Source of the DNA: Planococcus koreensis
Lineage (GTDB): Bacteria; Bacillota; Bacilli; Bacillales_A; Planococcaceae
Assembly: GCF_004761975.1 (NCBI RefSeq)
Contig: NZ_RQII01000019.1
Location: forward strand, 62,001-126,000
DNA: 64,000 nt
Direction of reading: 5' to 3'
Shown here: piece by piece, positions 40,787 through 49,740 of the stretch
Layout of the letters: each line of letters starts with the position of its first letter
How positions within the stretch are numbered: the stretch's first letter is position 1
Notes under the pieces: model-generated
What the model saw: only the letters and a program-made list of their open reading frames with translations
What the model was told of the DNA's origin: nothing
Databases searched by the model: none
Position numbers and translations under genes: made by a program

Positions 40787-41719
40787 ATGATTCAGCGGTC
40801 GTTGCAATTAATGGGGAAAAGGAACGTGGCATGGCAGGAAAGCGAAATGCCGGCACTCGGCACAGATGAAGTGCTGATCAAAACGATCGCTACCGCGATC
40901 AGCATCGGTGCGGAACTGCCGCAATACGAACAAAGCGACGCTGCCGATCCGTCCCCGGTGTATCCACGCAAAGTCGGCTATGAAAGCTATGGCGAGGTTG
41001 TGGCAATCGGATCTTCAGTGCGCGCGTTTAAAATAGGCGACAAAGCCATCGATTTTTATGGTCAGAAAAACTTCGGCATCGTGAAGGCAGAAAATGCTTA
41101 CCTTGTTCCTGAACACATCGATTCAAGAACTGCGCTATTGGCCATCTTGTCGTGTGACGCGGCGAAGGGTGTCCGCAAATTGAATCCCAAGAAGCAGGCA
41201 CGTGTAATGGTCACTGGCATGGGGACGATGGGCTTGCTCGCTGTCCATTATTTGAAAAACTTTTTCAAAGTCCAGCACGTGGATGTCATCGAACCCGATC
41301 GCAGCCGATGGAACATGGCAAAAACGTTTGGCGTCAATGCGATTTATTTGCCAGCTGATTATCCCGAAGACCTGTATGATTTCGGGATTGAATGTTCCGC
41401 CACGAACGAAGGGTTCGCTTGTTTGCAGCAAGCGGTAAAGAGCCACGGAGAAATCTGTGTGCTGTCGGACGGCAACAAAGAAACGCTGGCGCTGCAGCCG
41501 GAATTCTTTGAAAAGGAATTGCGCATTGTGGGGTCAAGCGATGGCTGGGATTACCGCGAACACGCGCAGTGGTTTTATGGAGCGGCTGAGAGCACCCCTT
41601 ATGTAAAAGACATTTTTCAACATGAGATCGATCATGCGGAAATTAAGCGATGCTTTGAAGCATTGGCAAAAAGGGAAATCAATCCGATTAAAGTTTTTGT
41701 AAGTGGCTGGGAAGGCTAA
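40787..41719 (+). CDS. Medium-chain dehydrogenase/reductase (zinc-ADH-like)
   Basis: 310 residues with a GroES-like N-terminal domain (VGYESYGEVVAIGSSVRAFKIGDKAI) and a Rossmann domain (VTGMGTMGLLAVHYL near 140). The catalytic-zinc Cys and the four-Cys structural zinc loop of classical ADH are absent at the expected places, so it is probably a zinc-free member. The substrate is unknown. GGAGGTATATAA precedes ATG. Confidence 0.8.
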   Translation: MIQRSLQLMGKRNVAWQESEMPALGTDEVLIKTIATAISIGAELPQYEQSDAADPSPVYPRKVGYESYGEVVAIGSSVRAFKIGDKAIDFYGQKNFGIVKAENAYLVPEHIDSRTALLAILSCDAAKGVRKLNPKKQARVMVTGMGTMGLLAVHYLKNFFKVQHVDVIEPDRSRWNMAKTFGVNAIYLPADYPEDLYDFGIECSATNEGFACLQQAVKSHGEICVLSDGNKETLALQPEFFEKELRIVGSSDGWDYREHAQWFYGAAESTPYVKDIFQHEIDHAEIKRCFEALAKREINPIKVFVSGWEG

Positions 41720-41780
41720 GAGAACATAGGAGTTATAGACAGTGGTTCGAGAATAGTTGAGAACTTTATGGGGCAAACGT

Positions 41781-42320
41781 TTAAGGGCGCTTGTCCCAAG
41801 GTTCAAGTGTTCCGATCACTGATTCGGATTTTCCTGATAGTACAGCTTCGATGGCGCCTTGCGAAATTTCCTCATGCGTCAGCCACCGGGAAATCCCATT
41901 TTCTATTTTGAAGCCCAATTGGATCTGGTGGTAAAAAACATGCTTGGTTAATGCAGTTCTAGCTTTTATATCCTTCAAGTTGGAACTGCTGCCATTCACA
42001 TGGAAAAATTCCACGGGCTGAATGGCAGGGAGCATTTCCAATACGCAAGGAATAACTTGCGGACCGGTTGAATGCACCCAAGCAACGACCAATTCGATTG
42101 GCCCATTCTTTTGTTGGTTGCAGCGGATTTTCTCAGCCAATTCCTCGGTATTGGTGTAGTTGACTAATACCGGTGTCAGCTGCGTAGGATTCTGTTCCAA
42201 CAACTGCTGTATCTTTCCCGGATTTCTGCCGATTACAGAAACGTGATAGCCGTTTTCCGATAACCAAACCGAAGCCTGTGCAAGCATGCCAGTCCCGCCG
42301 ATGACTAATGCGTGTTTCAT
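41781..42320 (-). CDS. NAD(P)-binding Rossmann-fold protein
   Basis: 179 residues, atypical short-chain dehydrogenase. MKHALVIGGTGMLAQASVWL is the dinucleotide motif and VIGRNPGKIQQLL the discriminating loop; no YxxxK pair is clear. Start ATG 42318-42320 follows AAAGGAGTG; a longer frame exists to 42362. Function unknown. Confidence 0.7.
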   Translation of the reverse strand: MKHALVIGGTGMLAQASVWLSENGYHVSVIGRNPGKIQQLLEQNPTQLTPVLVNYTNTEELAEKIRCNQQKNGPIELVVAWVHSTGPQVIPCVLEMLPAIQPVEFFHVNGSSSNLKDIKARTALTKHVFYHQIQLGFKIENGISRWLTHEEISQGAIEAVLSGKSESVIGTLEPWDKRP

Positions 42321-42387
42321 TCGTTTCACTCCTTTGCGCTTTAATATCAAAGTTAGCTTCATTTCTTAATAGACAAGTATTTTCATT

Positions 42388-42441
42388 ATACTATAATATT
42401 CTGGTAATTAATTGGATTAAAATGGAGGGAATGGATATAGT
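42388..42441. repeat. Duplicated divergent promoter segment, copy A
   Basis: Begins ATACTATAATATTCTG, then AATTAATTGGATT and ends ATGGATATAGT. TTGGAT-N18-TATAGT gives a rightward promoter for the Nudix gene; TATTATAGTATAAT on the other strand fits a leftward -10. Copy B is at 44771. Confidence 0.6.
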
Positions 42442-42569
42442 TAAAGGTAGAAAGCAACTATTTTCTCGAATCAATGGAGCTGAAAATTCCCATTAAAGCG
42501 ATGAGGACAATTGTTTTGTTGGTAAAATGCGCGCTTTACATATAAGAAGATAAAACTGGAGTTGAGAAG

Positions 42570-43013
42570 ATGTTTATTGTAAATGTGGAAGGTGCTATTT
42601 ATAAGGATGAAAAGTGGCTGATTGTGCGGAGAAGCGACAAAGAAGATCATGCGCCTGGTGCGCTGGCTTTAGTGGGAGGCCAAGTGGATCAGGAAGGGAA
42701 CTCGACGGATATTCTGGAACGGACATTGATCAGAGAAGTCGAAGAAGAGGTGGGGATAACGGTTTCGAATCTTGCCTACGTCAATAGTTCTTCATTCGTC
42801 ACAGATTCCGGCGTTCCAGTCATCGATATCGTATTCCTGTGCTCGTATGAATTCGGAGAGCCATTCGTGAAAGATCCCGACGAAGTGGCAAGCGTTGCCT
42901 GGATGAGCACACAAGAAATTATGAACAGCGAAGAAATTCCAAGCTTTTTGAAAGTGAATATCGGGCTTGCTGACGACTTGGTAAAAAGAAATTCAGCATC
43001 TTTTTCGTATTAA
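42570..43013 (+). CDS. Nudix hydrolase
   Basis: 147 residues. The Nudix box starts GGQVDQEGNSTDILERTLIRE and continues with VEEEVGI near residue 60, with a slightly longer loop than the consensus. The start MFIVNVEGAIYKDEKWLIVRR is complete; GGAGTTGAGAAG precedes ATG. The substrate is unknown. Confidence 0.85.
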   Translation: MFIVNVEGAIYKDEKWLIVRRSDKEDHAPGALALVGGQVDQEGNSTDILERTLIREVEEEVGITVSNLAYVNSSSFVTDSGVPVIDIVFLCSYEFGEPFVKDPDEVASVAWMSTQEIMNSEEIPSFLKVNIGLADDLVKRNSASFSY

Positions 43014-43075
43014 TAGAGTGCTGACTAATTTCAATTAAATGAGCTTATTAGCTAGAGAAAGGTGCGTGTAGGTTA

Positions 43076-43615
43076 TTGGAGATTTCAATACATATGCTGC
43101 AAGAAGTTGATGCTCAAGACTTATTTGATTTCGAAATTAAAAATCGCGGATTTTTTGAAAGAATGGTGCCGAGCAGAGGAGACGACTATTATATTTGGGA
43201 AAGTTTTATAAAAAGACATCAAGCATTACTCAAAGAACAAGTAAGCGGCCTCTCTCATTTTTACCTGATCAAAGACACTGAAGGCAAAATTGTCGGCAGA
43301 ATCAATTTGGTGGATATCAATCAAACAACTGGAACAGCAGAGCTTGGCTTTAGAGTCGGTGAAGCCTTTGTCGGAAAAGGCATTGGAAACAAAGCATTAA
43401 GGATGTTGCTGAATACAGATTTGGATATCACGCAAATTACCGCAAAAACGACAACGGTGAACAAGGCTTCTCAAAAAGTGCTGCAAAATAACGGCTTTGT
43501 CCAAACGGCCATAGGCGAAGAGGAGTTTGAAATGAATGGCCAAAAGATGAAGTTCGTTCATTACCTTTGGGAGAAAGAGAATTCCACACCTAAGAAAAAC
43601 AAAACAAGTACCTAA
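43076..43615 (+). CDS. GNAT acetyltransferase, RimJ/RimL type
   Basis: 179 residues. The acetyl-CoA motif A appears as ELGFRVGEAFVGKGIGNKAL near 92-112, followed by NKASQKVLQNNGF. These enzymes acetylate N-terminal or small amines. TTG 43076 follows AGAAAGGTG with a long gap; ATG 43094 is an alternative. Base composition is more AT-rich than the flanking genes. Confidence 0.82.
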   Translation: MEISIHMLQEVDAQDLFDFEIKNRGFFERMVPSRGDDYYIWESFIKRHQALLKEQVSGLSHFYLIKDTEGKIVGRINLVDINQTTGTAELGFRVGEAFVGKGIGNKALRMLLNTDLDITQITAKTTTVNKASQKVLQNNGFVQTAIGEEEFEMNGQKMKFVHYLWEKENSTPKKNKTST

Positions 43616-43633
43616 ACTAGAGGGAGGTGCCAT

Positions 43634-43840
43634 ATGAATAATCGGAATTGGTTGATAGGTTTCGGGTTATTAATAATCCTTATCTTTGGCGGTGGTTTTC
43701 TCATTCGTTTGATTCGGGACGGAGATTTTTATGTTGCTGAGATGATCGGAAGCATCCTAGGGATTATGATTTTATCCATAGGAGCTTTTTCGAAGAAGAA
43801 AAATTCAGCGGTCAAACCCTTGGGTTGGCGGAGTAAATAG
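43634..43840 (+). CDS. Small membrane protein (68 aa)
   Basis: Two hydrophobic segments (residues about 7-26 and 35-52) and a basic tail. AGGGAGGTG precedes ATG 43634, 18 bases after the GNAT stop, so it is likely cotranscribed. No family recognised. Confidence 0.6.
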   Translation: MNNRNWLIGFGLLIILIFGGGFLIRLIRDGDFYVAEMIGSILGIMILSIGAFSKKKNSAVKPLGWRSK

Positions 43841-43887
43841 CGGTCTTAGCAAAAGGGTAATTTGGATAGGCTAGTGTTGGATACCAA

Positions 43888-43935
43888 TAAAAGAGGAGGG
43901 GACAATGCGTAATATAGCATCGTTCCCTCCTTTTG
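43888..43935. terminator. Bidirectional terminator
   Basis: AAAAGAGGAGGGGACAATGC pairs with GCATCGTTCCCTCCTTTTG with small bulges, between convergent genes. Confidence 0.75.
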
Positions 43936-44724
43936 CTACTGAGCTTCAAAAAGACCAGAAGCTTTGGTGATCCTGATAAATCCGCCATCTTTCTTTTTCT
44001 TCTCTTCCAGGAAGAGCCTGAATTCCGTTAATTTACGAACCGTTAATTGATCTTTTAAATTGGTATGAGTAGATAGTAGATATGCGATAACCGGCTCGAC
44101 ATCTGGAATTTTTAAACCGTCTGCAAACAGTTTCAGTTCCACTTTCGAGAAGTAAAGCTTTAATTGGGCTGTGCCGCTTTCCAGCCCGAATGCTTTGGCG
44201 TTATTGGCAGCAGATGAGAAATCGAGCGAAGGATCAAATTCACTGAGCAAAGTTCCAAACTCCATTAAATGCTGTTCTCCGATTGTAGCGGCATACAACT
44301 TTCCGCCAGGTTTTAAGACCCGTCGGATTTCCTGTAATCCTTTTTTTCTATTTTCTACATGATAAAGCATAAAATTGGCGGCAACGATGTCGAAACTATT
44401 ATCGGGGTAAGGAATGCTTTCGATATTAATTTGCTCAAATTGAATAGCTGGCAAGTTCGTTAGTTTTCGTTGAGCATCAGCAAGCATGCCGGAAGAAAAA
44501 TCGGAAAGCACCACATTCCAATCATTAGGGATGAGTTGCTCATTTTTTGCCCAAAACGTACCATCTCCGCAACCGAGTTCCAGGAGTTTGCTTCCGGAAT
44601 CGATTTGATATTGTTCAAAAAGCCACGTAAACCAATCTTTTTTGTTCAAACTATATAACTCGTGCAGTTTAATGCGGGCTTCTAAGTTCGAAGCATTGTG
44701 ATATTGCTCGATCAACTCTTCCAA
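43936..44724 (-). CDS. Class I SAM-dependent methyltransferase
   Basis: 262 residues. LLELGCGDGTFW (motif I near 48), FSSGMLADAQRKL, IPYPDNSFDIVAANFMLYHV and IRRVLKPGGKLYAATIG are typical of methyltransferase_11/25 proteins. TTG at 44722-44724 is preferred because AAAGGAGGAAC lies just upstream; the frame is open to 44769. The substrate is unknown. Confidence 0.85.
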   Translation of the reverse strand: MEELIEQYHNASNLEARIKLHELYSLNKKDWFTWLFEQYQIDSGSKLLELGCGDGTFWAKNEQLIPNDWNVVLSDFSSGMLADAQRKLTNLPAIQFEQINIESIPYPDNSFDIVAANFMLYHVENRKKGLQEIRRVLKPGGKLYAATIGEQHLMEFGTLLSEFDPSLDFSSAANNAKAFGLESGTAQLKLYFSKVELKLFADGLKIPDVEPVIAYLLSTHTNLKDQLTVRKLTEFRLFLEEKKKKDGGFIRITKASGLFEAQ

Positions 44725-44770
44725 AACAGTTCCTCCTTTAAAAAGTGCCTTTTCCTGCACTCTTCCCATA

Positions 44771-44824
44771 ATACTATAATATTCTGTGAATTAATTGGAT
44801 TTAAATAAGGCAAATGGATATAGT
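44771..44824. repeat. Duplicated divergent promoter segment, copy B
   Basis: Same order of blocks as copy A at 42388: ATACTATAATATTCTG, AATTAATTGGATT and ATGGATATAGT, with TTGGAT-N18-TATAGT again reading rightward. It lies between divergent methyltransferase and GNAT genes. Confidence 0.6.
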
Positions 44825-44890
44825 AGAGAAAGACGGCTAATTTCCTTATTAAGTAAATTTATAAAGAGGAAAGATGAAGGGAGAAACAGC

Positions 44891-45367
44891 ATGAATTTTA
44901 CCTTTCAACCGATGACCCAGAAACAAAGCGAAGAAATAGCCGATTGGCAGTACGAGGGCGATTATGCTTTCTACGATATGGTTGCGGATGAAGACGACCT
45001 TCAGGAGTTTTTAAATCCTTTAGAGCGAAAAGATTTCTATTTCGCTGTCACAGAACGCCATGATTTGATCGGGTTTTATTGTTTCAAAGAAACCGCGGCT
45101 GGAATTATAGATATCGGACTCGGCATGAAACCCGGATTCACTGGGAAAGGCCGTGGCCATGCGTTTTTTAGAGCAGGACTGGATTTCGCGATTGCTCGGT
45201 ACCAGCCTAAAAAGTTTACGCTGGCAGTGGCTGCGTTCAATGAACGAGCGATTGCAGTTTATAAAAAGGCAGGCTTTCAGCCGGATGAAGTTTTTCTGCA
45301 AAAAACCAACGGAGGCCATTACAAATTCATAAAAATGAAGTTGGCGCTGGAGCAACAGCAGGCATAA
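44891..45367 (+). CDS. GNAT acetyltransferase
   Basis: 158 residues. DIGLGMKPGFTGKGRGHAFF is the acetyl-CoA loop near residue 75, followed by NERAIAVYKKAGFQ. ATG 44891 follows AAGGGAGA; the frame extends to 44795 without a site. The amine substrate is unknown. Confidence 0.85.
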   Translation: MNFTFQPMTQKQSEEIADWQYEGDYAFYDMVADEDDLQEFLNPLERKDFYFAVTERHDLIGFYCFKETAAGIIDIGLGMKPGFTGKGRGHAFFRAGLDFAIARYQPKKFTLAVAAFNERAIAVYKKAGFQPDEVFLQKTNGGHYKFIKMKLALEQQQA

Positions 45368-45382
45368 AAGGAGGACAAGTAA

Positions 45383-45916
45383 ATGGAAATTTGGGATTTG
45401 GTGGACGGTTCCCGGAAACCGATCGGGAAACTGCATACGAGAGGCGAGGAAACCTTGCCCGGGGAATACCACATTGTCGTGGAAGTTCTGACCATTAACC
45501 TGGACGGCAAAATTCTCGTGACGCAAAGAGACGCGGCAAAAACCTATCCGTTATTGTGGGAGAGCACAGGCGGCTCCGTTAATGCCAGTGAGACCAGTTT
45601 ACAAGGGGCAATCCGTGAGCTTCATGAAGAAACGGGATTATCCGTAAGAGCGGAAAATCTGTATTTTATCGGTGAAATGAAGCGCGGCAATTATTTTCTG
45701 GACAGCTATGTCTGGAAAAGCGAAGAAAATATCGATCTCAGCGACTTGAATTTACAGGTTGGCGAAGTATGCGATGCCAAATTGGTGACGTTCAAAGAGT
45801 TTGAAGAAATGAATACGAGGGGCGAAATTGTGCCGCCCGTGTGGGATCGATGGCAATTATATGCTGAGAAGTTGGGTGATGTCATTAAGACAACCCCTGT
45901 TACCAGCAAGTTTTAA
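45383..45916 (+). CDS. Nudix hydrolase, IDI-like subgroup
   Basis: 177 residues. It starts MEIWDLVDGSRKPIG and contains TGGSVNASETSLQGAIREL followed by HEETGL (Nudix box near 58). The N-terminal WDLVD..G segment resembles the isopentenyl-diphosphate-isomerase-like Nudix proteins such as YfcD. It lies 15 bases after the GNAT gene with AAAGGAGG, so probably in one transcript. Confidence 0.85.
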   Translation: MEIWDLVDGSRKPIGKLHTRGEETLPGEYHIVVEVLTINLDGKILVTQRDAAKTYPLLWESTGGSVNASETSLQGAIRELHEETGLSVRAENLYFIGEMKRGNYFLDSYVWKSEENIDLSDLNLQVGEVCDAKLVTFKEFEEMNTRGEIVPPVWDRWQLYAEKLGDVIKTTPVTSKF

Positions 45917-45920
45917 CAAG

Positions 45921-46487
45921 ATGAATATATGGACAAACGTAAAAAGGAGTGAAGTTGCCATAGCAAGCAATTTGGATATATCCATTAGAAGAATGACGCA
46001 GAATGATTTTGCTGTTATGTCAGAGTGGCTAAGCACAAAAGAAGTTCTGGAATTCTATGGTGATGTCGATTCTCCGTTCACGGTAGAGCAAATAAAGCGA
46101 AAGTATGAACCGAGAGTTAAAGGGGAAATTCCGGTTTCACCTTACATCGTAGAATTTAAACAAATACCAATAGGCTTTATGCAGCATTATAAGTTAAGTG
46201 GAGAAGAACAAAAAGAATTCGGTTATCCAGTAAACTTGAACGTCTATGGCATTGATCAATTTATAGGAGATCCAAGTTATTTTAATCAAGGGATAGGCAC
46301 AATCATGGTACAGAAATTCTTGGAATATCTGGGGCAAAATATGGATGCAGATATTGTAGTTTTAGATCCAGAGCTCTCCAATCCAAGAGCGATTAGATGC
46401 TACGAAAAATGCGGATTTGTTAAAGTGAAACAGATAAAAGGTGGAGTTAGCTGGTTGATGGAATATAAAACAGCTGTAAATCAATAG
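45921..46487 (+). CDS. GNAT acetyltransferase, AAC(6')-like
   Basis: About 188 residues. ISIRRMTQNDFAVMSEWLS, YGIDQFIGDPSYFNQGIGTIMVQKFLEYL and VVLDPELSNPRAIRCYEKCGFVKVK resemble aminoglycoside 6'-N-acetyltransferases; drug activity is not shown. The start is odd. A strong site AAAAAGGAGTG (45941-45951) is followed in frame by GTT-GCC-ATA, with no ATG, GTG or TTG until TTG 45972. ATG 45921, used here, lies before that site and has a poor one of its own. Confidence 0.75.
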   Translation: MNIWTNVKRSEVAIASNLDISIRRMTQNDFAVMSEWLSTKEVLEFYGDVDSPFTVEQIKRKYEPRVKGEIPVSPYIVEFKQIPIGFMQHYKLSGEEQKEFGYPVNLNVYGIDQFIGDPSYFNQGIGTIMVQKFLEYLGQNMDADIVVLDPELSNPRAIRCYEKCGFVKVKQIKGGVSWLMEYKTAVNQ

Positions 46488-46519
46488 TGTAAGTTACTCG
46501 CAACAAGGGGGCAGGATGA

Positions 46520-47299
46520 ATGGGGTTAATGGATCCGACAAAACATCCTGATTGGCTGGTGCCGCATAGTTTGGAGTGGTACGGGCAACTCAGCGATCAA
46601 AAAAATGCCTATCATTACTCGTGGAATTCAACTTGCAGCGAGCCGAATGGCGAAATGGTTTTTGATGAAGAAGTATTGAGGATGATCAAAGGCAAGAAAG
46701 TGCTTGATGTTGGTTGTGGACATGGGGAGTTTACGTTGACTTGCAGTGCAGCTGCCAAGGAGATTATTGGATTTGATGTGATCGACACGTTTGTTAAAGC
46801 GGGCAATCAGCACAAGAGAAGAGATGCATCTTTTGTTTTAGGCAATGCACATGATGGCCTTCCCTTTGATACTGGTGCATTCGATGCTGCTTATAATCGC
46901 AAAGGGCCAACATCTGCCTATTTGGATTTGAAAAGAGTGGTGAAAGCAGGAGGGGCGGTGCTGGGTCTTCATCCGGGAGACCAATCCGGCGAAGAACTGC
47001 CGGAATATTTTCCAGGACTTTTCAGACGATCAAAGGGTACGCCAATTTTGGATAAGATCCATCAACGGCTGGAAAAAAGTGCTTTCGCTGATGTGAGCAT
47101 TGAAATTCTAACCAGCACAGAGTATTTATGCGCACCTATTGATGTCTTGAAGCTTCGATGCTTTGGGCAGCATCCAAAAATATACGCGCTTTTAGAAAAA
47201 GAGCACATGGCCGAGATCAATCGGAGTTTCGAAAGAAATGCCCAAAAAGAAGGGCTGCCGATTACCTTTTCGCGTTATGTCGTTCGAGCGCGTGTTTGA
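46520..47299 (+). CDS. Class I SAM-dependent methyltransferase
   Basis: 259 residues. VLDVGCGHGEFTL (motif I near 55), DVIDTFVKAGN, NAHDGLPFDTGAFDAAYNRKGP and LKRVVKAGGAVLGLHPG. The N-terminus (MDPTKHPDWLVPHSLEWYGQL) suggests the ubiE/YxjB-like small-molecule methyltransferases. ATG 46529 is a possible alternative start. Unknown substrate. Confidence 0.8.
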   Translation: MGLMDPTKHPDWLVPHSLEWYGQLSDQKNAYHYSWNSTCSEPNGEMVFDEEVLRMIKGKKVLDVGCGHGEFTLTCSAAAKEIIGFDVIDTFVKAGNQHKRRDASFVLGNAHDGLPFDTGAFDAAYNRKGPTSAYLDLKRVVKAGGAVLGLHPGDQSGEELPEYFPGLFRRSKGTPILDKIHQRLEKSAFADVSIEILTSTEYLCAPIDVLKLRCFGQHPKIYALLEKEHMAEINRSFERNAQKEGLPITFSRYVVRARV

Positions 47300-47353
47300 T
47301 GAAAACGGACAAATAGTTATTCATAATTTCAGTAGGGGGAGGCGGGAGCATCT

Positions 47354-47935
47354 ATGAACCGTCTGGTGGTCATGACTGTGGGTAAAACCCATAGTGGAAA
47401 AACGTCTTTTGCGAAAGCTTTGGAAAAGAGGCTCCCTGGATCATTGGTTATTGACCAAGATGTACAAGCTGAATTTCTGCATACATATTATCAACAAATA
47501 GTTCCAAGAGAAGGACCGAATTTAATCAAAAACGCGTTAACAAAAATGATTGTCGAATACGCAGTTGATGAAACTGCCAGCCACGTCATTCTTTCCAACT
47601 CAAACCGTCATTATGATGGCCGTAGGCGACTACTGAATTATTTCGCTTCCAAAGGGTTAAAAACCATCATCGTACATTTTGATATTCCCGAAGCAATCCT
47701 TATGGAAAGAATTGCACTAAGCGGGCGGGATACAGCTATCCTTCGAACGGTTTCAACCTTTGAGCAAGTGCTGGTTCAACAGCAAGCGGATGATAGCGGA
47801 AAAGCGATTGCCACACCGGGCAAGGGCGAAGCTGACCATTTATTTACGATTAAAAAAGAAGCCGATACTGAATCAGCTATCCAAAACATACTCGATATCA
47901 TTAACGAACAAAAAATTAAATGCACGGAGGGATGA
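47354..47935 (+). CDS. P-loop nucleotide kinase-like protein
   Basis: 193 residues. Walker A GKTHSGKTSFAKAL at 11, VIDQD and a YDGRRRLLNYFASKGL segment resemble the zeta-toxin/polynucleotide-kinase and small-molecule phosphotransferase P-loop group. The substrate is unknown. GGGGAGGCGGGAG precedes ATG. Its stop is one base before the next gene. Confidence 0.75.
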   Translation: MNRLVVMTVGKTHSGKTSFAKALEKRLPGSLVIDQDVQAEFLHTYYQQIVPREGPNLIKNALTKMIVEYAVDETASHVILSNSNRHYDGRRRLLNYFASKGLKTIIVHFDIPEAILMERIALSGRDTAILRTVSTFEQVLVQQQADDSGKAIATPGKGEADHLFTIKKEADTESAIQNILDIINEQKIKCTEG

Positions 47936-47936
47936 T

Positions 47937-48572
47937 TTGGGTTCTAGAATCATGCATCTAATTATTGCAGATCAGGTTATGAAAAGAATGGCTATCGAAA
48001 ACAGGCAAGCTTTTCTTTTAGGAGGAATTTCTCCCGATGCCGCTTTTTCAAGAGAAAGAAAAACAGCATTACATTTTTTAGAGGGCAGCTTAGACGATGG
48101 GACAAGGTTTGTGAATTACAAACGATTTATCGATGCTTATCACCCAGTCGCTCAAAGCAATAATGTACTCGGCTATTTAACCCATTTGATTTCAGACGAT
48201 GTTTGGCTGGAACACATTTATTTCAAAAACGACTTTAAAAGCCGATTAGCTGAAGATCCTGGCTTCCTGGAAAGATGGCATGATGACTTCCGGCTGTTGA
48301 ATGGGAAGCTGATTGAAAGGTTCAATTGCATTGAATTGAAAAACGAATTGATTGCAGCTAGTTTATCCGCGAATATAATAGCTGAAATAAACAGCGATGA
48401 TTTGCGGCGGTTCAAAGAAGAAACCATCCATGATTTTATGTATAGCCAGGCATCATTAAAACAAAATCTTCAAGTGTATTCATTTCCACAAATTTTAGCG
48501 TACATTGAGTTGGCTGTATCAAAGTCTGTAGAAGTTATTTCCGAAAATATAGGTGGCTATCCATTAAAATGA
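47937..48572 (+). CDS. Zinc-dependent phospholipase C-like hydrolase
   Basis: 211 residues. HLIIADQVMKRM, FLLGGISPDAAF, and a His/Asp pattern in YLTHLISDDVWLEHIYF recall the Zn-dependent PLC domain (PF00882) found in bacilli, but without a signal peptide. TTG 47937 is placed by GGAGG at 47926-47930. Translationally coupled to the kinase gene. Fold call is by eye. Confidence 0.55.
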   Translation: MGSRIMHLIIADQVMKRMAIENRQAFLLGGISPDAAFSRERKTALHFLEGSLDDGTRFVNYKRFIDAYHPVAQSNNVLGYLTHLISDDVWLEHIYFKNDFKSRLAEDPGFLERWHDDFRLLNGKLIERFNCIELKNELIAASLSANIIAEINSDDLRRFKEETIHDFMYSQASLKQNLQVYSFPQILAYIELAVSKSVEVISENIGGYPLK

Positions 48573-48629
48573 TCGCTATCAGAAAACGAAACTGCTAGAA
48601 AAAATCCATCAAAATTGGAGGCCAACACG

Positions 48630-49190
48630 TTGGAAAAGTTCGTATTCATATTCGGTCCGCAAGCAGTGGGCAAAATGACGGTTGGCCAGGAGCTGGCGGC
48701 CATGACTGGCTTGAAACTCTTTCATAACCACATGACCATCGATTTGCTGGAGCCGCTGTTCGGCTTCACACCTGAGATGTGGCGGCTGACGACTTCTTTT
48801 CGCCGTGACATCTTCCAATCTTTTGCGCAAAGCGATCAATACGGAATGATTTTTACGAAAGTTTGGTATTTTGATCAACAAGAGGATTGGGATGAGATTG
48901 AAAGCATATGCGATATTTTCCGTTCGCAAGGTGTGCAAATCTACTTCGTGGAATTGGAAGCGGATGTGGAGGAGCGGCTGGAGCGGAATAATACACCTCA
49001 TCGCTTGGAATACAAGCCGACGAAGCGGAATGTCCGCCAGTCGGAAGCGCATTTGCTGAGCAGCCTGGAAAACAGGCGATTGAATTCTGCCGAAGGCGAA
49101 ATCGAAGCGGAAAACTACCTGCGCATCAACAATACGAACATGACGCCGAAAGAAGCGGCGCTTTTCATAAAAAATGAATTCAAGTTATAA
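48630..49190 (+). CDS. P-loop kinase-like protein
   Basis: 186 residues. FIFGPQAVGKMTVGQELA is a shikimate-kinase-like P-loop, NHMTIDLL and a C-terminal NNTNMTPKEAALFI follow. It resembles AAA_18/shikimate-kinase-like proteins linked to sugar or antibiotic phosphorylation. The substrate is unknown. TTG 48630 follows GGAGG (48617-48621). Confidence 0.75.
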   Translation: MEKFVFIFGPQAVGKMTVGQELAAMTGLKLFHNHMTIDLLEPLFGFTPEMWRLTTSFRRDIFQSFAQSDQYGMIFTKVWYFDQQEDWDEIESICDIFRSQGVQIYFVELEADVEERLERNNTPHRLEYKPTKRNVRQSEAHLLSSLENRRLNSAEGEIEAENYLRINNTNMTPKEAALFIKNEFKL

Positions 49191-49254
49191 GAAAGAGATG
49201 CGAATGAAAAACTCGTGAGGATTGAAGAAAAGACGCTCATATAGGGGGGATTGC

Positions 49255-49707
49255 ATGAATCACACCAAAAATCATGGCTTTCAATTTCTCGATTTTATCT
49301 TTACAAAAGAAGAGGATCTTCAGTTTTACTCACCGCTGGCAGGGTTTTTTGCCGTGATCAAATGTGATGGGCGGATTCTTATTGTTTATAACAAATGGCG
49401 GCAGCAATGGGAATTGCCGGCTGGTAAAAGAGAAGGAACAGAAACGGCAAAACAATGTGCAGTCCGTGAATTGTTTGAAGAAAGCGGGCAGTTTGTGGAA
49501 AATCTGGAGTTCACCGGTTTATTGAAATTGAAACGGGTTTCGAATGGCAAGATTAAATTCAATCCCGTCTATACCGCAGCAATTGAACAATTGCAGCCAT
49601 TTATCGCCAATGACGAAACCACCGAGATCAAATTATGGGATGGGGTTGAGGAAATCGGCTGCTTCGATGAAATGGATTTAAAAATTCTGGATTACATAAC
49701 GACCTGA
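49255..49707 (+). CDS. Nudix hydrolase
   Basis: 150 residues. The Nudix box starts PAGKREGTETAKQCAVREL and continues FEESGQ near residue 62. The preceding GFFAVIKCDGRILIVYNKWRQQWELP strand is typical. ATG 49255 follows AGGGGGGATTGC; an upstream in-frame start at 49222 is less likely. Confidence 0.88.
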   Translation: MNHTKNHGFQFLDFIFTKEEDLQFYSPLAGFFAVIKCDGRILIVYNKWRQQWELPAGKREGTETAKQCAVRELFEESGQFVENLEFTGLLKLKRVSNGKIKFNPVYTAAIEQLQPFIANDETTEIKLWDGVEEIGCFDEMDLKILDYITT

Positions 49708-49740
49708 CTGACCATATGCTTTGGGAGAGGGGAAACGCAG

